From positions 1 through 64,000 of IMG/VR virus record IMGVR_UViG_3300008459_007659: DNA of 64,000 nt. One strand, written 5' to 3'. Below, piece by piece: positions 61,636 through 64,000 of the stretch. The notes below the pieces were generated by a model. The model saw only the letters and a program-made list of their open reading frames with translations. It was not told the DNA's origin and made no database searches. This DNA comes from a virus. Position numbers and translations under genes: made by a program. Each line of letters opens with the position of its first letter. Position 1 is the stretch's first letter.

Positions 61636-61645
61636 AATAAATATC
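61636..61645 (-). promoter_or_regulatory. Candidate late promoter of the SOD fusion gene
   Basis: The minus strand reads GATATTTATTGTTA directly before the ATG at 61631; the spacing of 4 nt is one of the shortest here. Confidence 0.5.
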
Positions 61646-61659
61646 TTCAAATGAAAGTT

Positions 61660-63423
61660 TTATCTTCTCTTGTTAATTGAATTGAGTATTTCCTCTACAA
61701 CATCTCCACCATTTTCAAGTAAGTCATCACCCATCACGGTATTTATGATTTGTTTTTTTCTAGTAAGAATATCATATATTGCGCCCTCAATTGAGTTATC
61801 AAATAATGGGTAATAAACAAGAACATTATTTTTTTGTCCGTAACGATACGCTCTATCCTCAGCCTGTGCGTGTTCCGCAGGGACAAATGATAAGTCATTC
61901 ATTATTACCACTTCTGCCGATGTTAATGTTAAACCAACACCTGCCGCTTTAAGGTTACCTACAAATACTTTAATTTTTTCATTATCTTGAAACTGATCTA
62001 CGGCATATTGTCTTTGAGGTTTAGTACAACTACCATCCAAGTAAACAGACTGTTTCCCAAAATGATTATGTATCATTTGTAATGTATCCGTAAAATTTGT
62101 GAATATGATAACCTTTTTACCTTGTTCAATTATGTTCTCAACAAATTCAATTGTGTGTTTGATTTTTTCGTTTGCAATAATTTTTCTAACTTTCATCAAT
62201 TTACTAAACTGAATAGTCAAAGATGATGATTCGTCAGATTTGTTTTCATACCAATCATAATATTCTCCCATCATTTCTTCGTAGTCTTTAGAAACTAATC
62301 TTAGATATATTGGTGAAATAATTTTATCTGGTAAATCAAGGACATCTTCTTTCAATCGTCTTAACATCTGTTTTGAAGTCCTGTCTCTTAATTCCTCAAG
62401 ATTTGATGCTCCTTGTACATTCCATACTTTTCTTTTCCCTGCCATGAATTGATATCCCTGACAGTATCGGATAGCATAAGCCATCCAATTCTGTGCTACG
62501 GGACTTTCGATGATACTCAAAAGATTATAGTAATTCATGGGACGAGATGTCATTGGTGTTCCTGTCAACAACCACACTCGTTTAATATCTTTAACGAATG
62601 AATTAATAATTTTAGTTCGTTGAGCTTGTGGATTTGATATCATATGTGCCTCATCCAAAATAACCAAGTCAAAATTTGAATTATGTATGATTGAATTGTC
62701 TTTATTTTTTGTATCGTAGAAATTTTTAAGAATGTCGTAATTAACAATCGTAAAGTCTTCTTCTGTAGAGAATTTTTTACCTTCACTAATATAAACACTA
62801 CGATCAGTATAATTTTCAATCTCTCGTTGCCAATTTATTTTTAATGATGCGGGACATACAATTAAAATTCTTTTTGCACCTGTTTCTAAAGCGGCAATTA
62901 TTGTGGAAGTTGTTTTACCAAGTCCCATATCATCCGCAAGAATAAATCTTTTAGAACCAACTAATTTCTCAATCGCTTCTTTTTGGTGGGTAAGTGGTGG
63001 TCTATGTTCGTATTTAGAATAATCAATATCAACTTTCTCTATTGTGTGGGTTTTAATTAATGCGGATTTAGGAACCCAAAATTCAGTTAAATCATCCTTC
63101 TCAAAAAATTTACCCCAAATATGATATGACTTTTCTTTTTCCACTAAAAGTTTCTCAACATAAACAGTTTCAGGAACTTCTAATAGATATTTTTCTTCAG
63201 CAAATTTCTTTGCGAAGTATGAATCCAAGTCAACCCATTTACGAGCAACTTTTGGTTTTACATCATGATAAGTATTTATATAATCTGATTGTGATCTAGT
63301 AGGAAAGAATTTTTTACTCTTTTCTTTTTTAGTTTTTAAAGATAAAATATAGTTATTCGCACCTGAATATACCTCAAGTACTTCTAATGCTTTTTGCTCT
63401 ATCGTTTTCGTTAGAATATCCAA
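61660..63423 (-). CDS. SNF2-family helicase/translocase
   Basis: The 587-residue protein has all SF2/SNF2 motifs in order: FILADDMGLGKTTSTIIAAL (I), RILIVCPASLKINWQREI (Ia), DLVILDEAHMISNPQAQRTK (II, DEAH), WLLTGTPMTSRPMNYY (III), KVIIFTNFTDTLQMIHNHF (IV), KVFVGNLKAAGVGLTLTSA (V) and HAQAEDRAYRYGQKNNV (VI). Its C-terminal half is like that of SMARCAL1-type annealing helicases; phage relatives remodel forks and recombination intermediates. There is no ATG before the first motif; the best start is the TTG at 63423, placed just after a sigma-70-like promoter. It ends 23 nt before the SOD fusion gene. Confidence 0.85.
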   Translation of the reverse strand: MDILTKTIEQKALEVLEVYSGANNYILSLKTKKEKSKKFFPTRSQSDYINTYHDVKPKVARKWVDLDSYFAKKFAEEKYLLEVPETVYVEKLLVEKEKSYHIWGKFFEKDDLTEFWVPKSALIKTHTIEKVDIDYSKYEHRPPLTHQKEAIEKLVGSKRFILADDMGLGKTTSTIIAALETGAKRILIVCPASLKINWQREIENYTDRSVYISEGKKFSTEEDFTIVNYDILKNFYDTKNKDNSIIHNSNFDLVILDEAHMISNPQAQRTKIINSFVKDIKRVWLLTGTPMTSRPMNYYNLLSIIESPVAQNWMAYAIRYCQGYQFMAGKRKVWNVQGASNLEELRDRTSKQMLRRLKEDVLDLPDKIISPIYLRLVSKDYEEMMGEYYDWYENKSDESSSLTIQFSKLMKVRKIIANEKIKHTIEFVENIIEQGKKVIIFTNFTDTLQMIHNHFGKQSVYLDGSCTKPQRQYAVDQFQDNEKIKVFVGNLKAAGVGLTLTSAEVVIMNDLSFVPAEHAQAEDRAYRYGQKNNVLVYYPLFDNSIEGAIYDILTRKKQIINTVMGDDLLENGGDVVEEILNSINKRR

Positions 63424-63441
63424 ACTAATTAGTTTTTTATA

Positions 63442-63470
63442 ATAATAATCAATATTTAGATATTTATCAA
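63442..63470 (-). promoter_or_regulatory. Sigma-70-like promoter of the helicase gene
   Basis: The minus strand reads TTGATA, 17 nt, TATTAT; the -10 ends 19 nt before the TTG start at 63423. It overlaps the plus-strand late motif at 63459-63468, so the two may compete for polymerase. Confidence 0.5.
63459..63468 (+). promoter_or_regulatory. Candidate late promoter of the last gene
   Basis: GATATTTATCAATAAAAC ends 15 nt before the ATG at 63484. It overlaps the -35 and spacer of the helicase promoter on the other strand. Confidence 0.55.
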
Positions 63471-63483
63471 TAAAACTGTTTTT

Positions 63484-63996
63484 ATGTCAAATAAAGTACC
63501 TATTACAAGACTGGGTAAGTTTTTCGGAGAAAATGATTTTAACCTTGATATCTCAATGGGAGAAGAATGGTTAGTCGGGGATATGAACTTTACTTGTGTT
63601 CTTTATCGTATTGATAGATATAAAACAAAAACTGATGATGTTTATGGTGAGACTGTTGAGGACGGAATTAAATTCTTACCTCCTGTTGAGTTCAATGCGT
63701 TTGTACAAGTATCGGCACCTGAAAATAAAATGATGGGAACTACAAGAATTGATCAGATGGAACCTGGTAATATTAGAGTGTCTGTTTATCAAAAAACATT
63801 AGATGATTTGGAAATTGATATAAATTTTGGTGATTATATAGGTTACTATGAAAGTGAAACTTTGGTTAGATATTATACGGTTAATAACGATGGTCGTGTA
63901 GTTTCTGATAATAAACATACATACGGTGGGTATAAACCTTTTTATCGTACAATATCGGCATCTCCTGTTGGACCTAATGAATTTAGAGGATTATGA
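63484..63996 (+). CDS. Virion protein, possibly neck/head-tail connector
   Basis: A 170-residue beta-rich protein with IDRYKTKTDDVYGETVEDGIKFLPPVEFNAFV divided between a helical turn and strand, then GNIRVSVYQKTLDDLEIDINFGDYIGYYES and YGGYKPFYRTISASPVGPNEF. The segment about V-Y-G-E---D-G-I-x-F-x-P-P-V-E resembles those of T4-like neck proteins (gp14 type) at the level of pattern only. It is the only gene right of the helicase, is on the opposite strand, and has a late motif. The stop codon lies 4 nt before the window end. Confidence 0.55.
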   Translation: MSNKVPITRLGKFFGENDFNLDISMGEEWLVGDMNFTCVLYRIDRYKTKTDDVYGETVEDGIKFLPPVEFNAFVQVSAPENKMMGTTRIDQMEPGNIRVSVYQKTLDDLEIDINFGDYIGYYESETLVRYYTVNNDGRVVSDNKHTYGGYKPFYRTISASPVGPNEFRGL

Positions 63997-64000
63997 GAAA

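Noticed and set aside
1-64000. tRNA genes, integrase, insertion sequences or attachment sites
   Set aside because: None was recognised in any gap; nearly all gaps are below 125 nt. A tool-based tRNA scan was not possible here.

Overview
The window is a gene-dense, strongly AT-rich stretch of the genome of a large tailed bacteriophage of broadly T4-like (myovirus) character. Supporting genes are a family B DNA polymerase of the gp43 type, a gp55-like late sigma factor, PhoH, dUTPase, a SNF2-type helicase, a gp5-like OB-fold baseplate protein and very long repeat fibers. Intergenic gaps are tiny, and no tRNA, integrase, insertion sequence or CRISPR array is visible. Start codons are preceded by A-rich leaders with almost no Shine-Dalgarno sequence, a habit of Bacteroidota and their phages. 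The host is therefore plausibly a Bacteroidota, but this is inference.

Layout. (1) 25-8272, minus: virion/tail block with Cys-rich repeat proteins, an OB-fold baseplate protein and coiled-coil proteins. (2) 8293-26104, minus: the late sigma factor, then a long operon of sugar-modifying genes (about ten glycosyltransferases, four FkbM-type methyltransferases, Gmd and Fcl for GDP-L-fucose) interspersed with PhoH, dUTPase and a DnaQ-like exonuclease. (3) 26228-28965, minus: five genes of uncertain role, including WYL-like and LETM1-like proteins. (4) 29018-49280, plus: a Cys-rich virion protein, three giant repeat fibers, and between and after them two sulfotransferases, GT9/GT8/heptosyltransferase-like enzymes, an APS kinase, a nucleotidyltransferase and a DUF2061 membrane protein. 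(5) 48786-55559, plus: Thr/Pro-rich and BspA-like (DUF285) virion proteins followed by a second glycosyltransferase set. (6) 55596-63996: a small virion protein, DNA polymerase, then minus-strand late genes (including a zincin-superoxide dismutase fusion), the helicase, and a divergent virion gene.

Two promoter classes can be read. A motif close to GATATTTATWGTAAAAAC lies 3-15 nt upstream of 13 start codons, on both strands, almost all of virion genes; it is the best candidate for the promoter used by the gp55-like sigma. TTGAYA-N17-TATWWT promoters precede the sugar operon, the DNA polymerase and the helicase.

The most striking idea is a phage-encoded system that decorates its own fibers. 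Autotransporter-like repeat fibers share late transcription units with a TibC/BAHT-like protein heptosyltransferase, GT8 and GT9 enzymes, two sulfotransferases and a PAPS-making kinase. Thr/Pro-rich fiber proteins sit next to a Skp1-type GlcNAc transferase. GDP-fucose could be supplied by gmd/fcl. Modification of host glycans instead of virion proteins is the main alternative.
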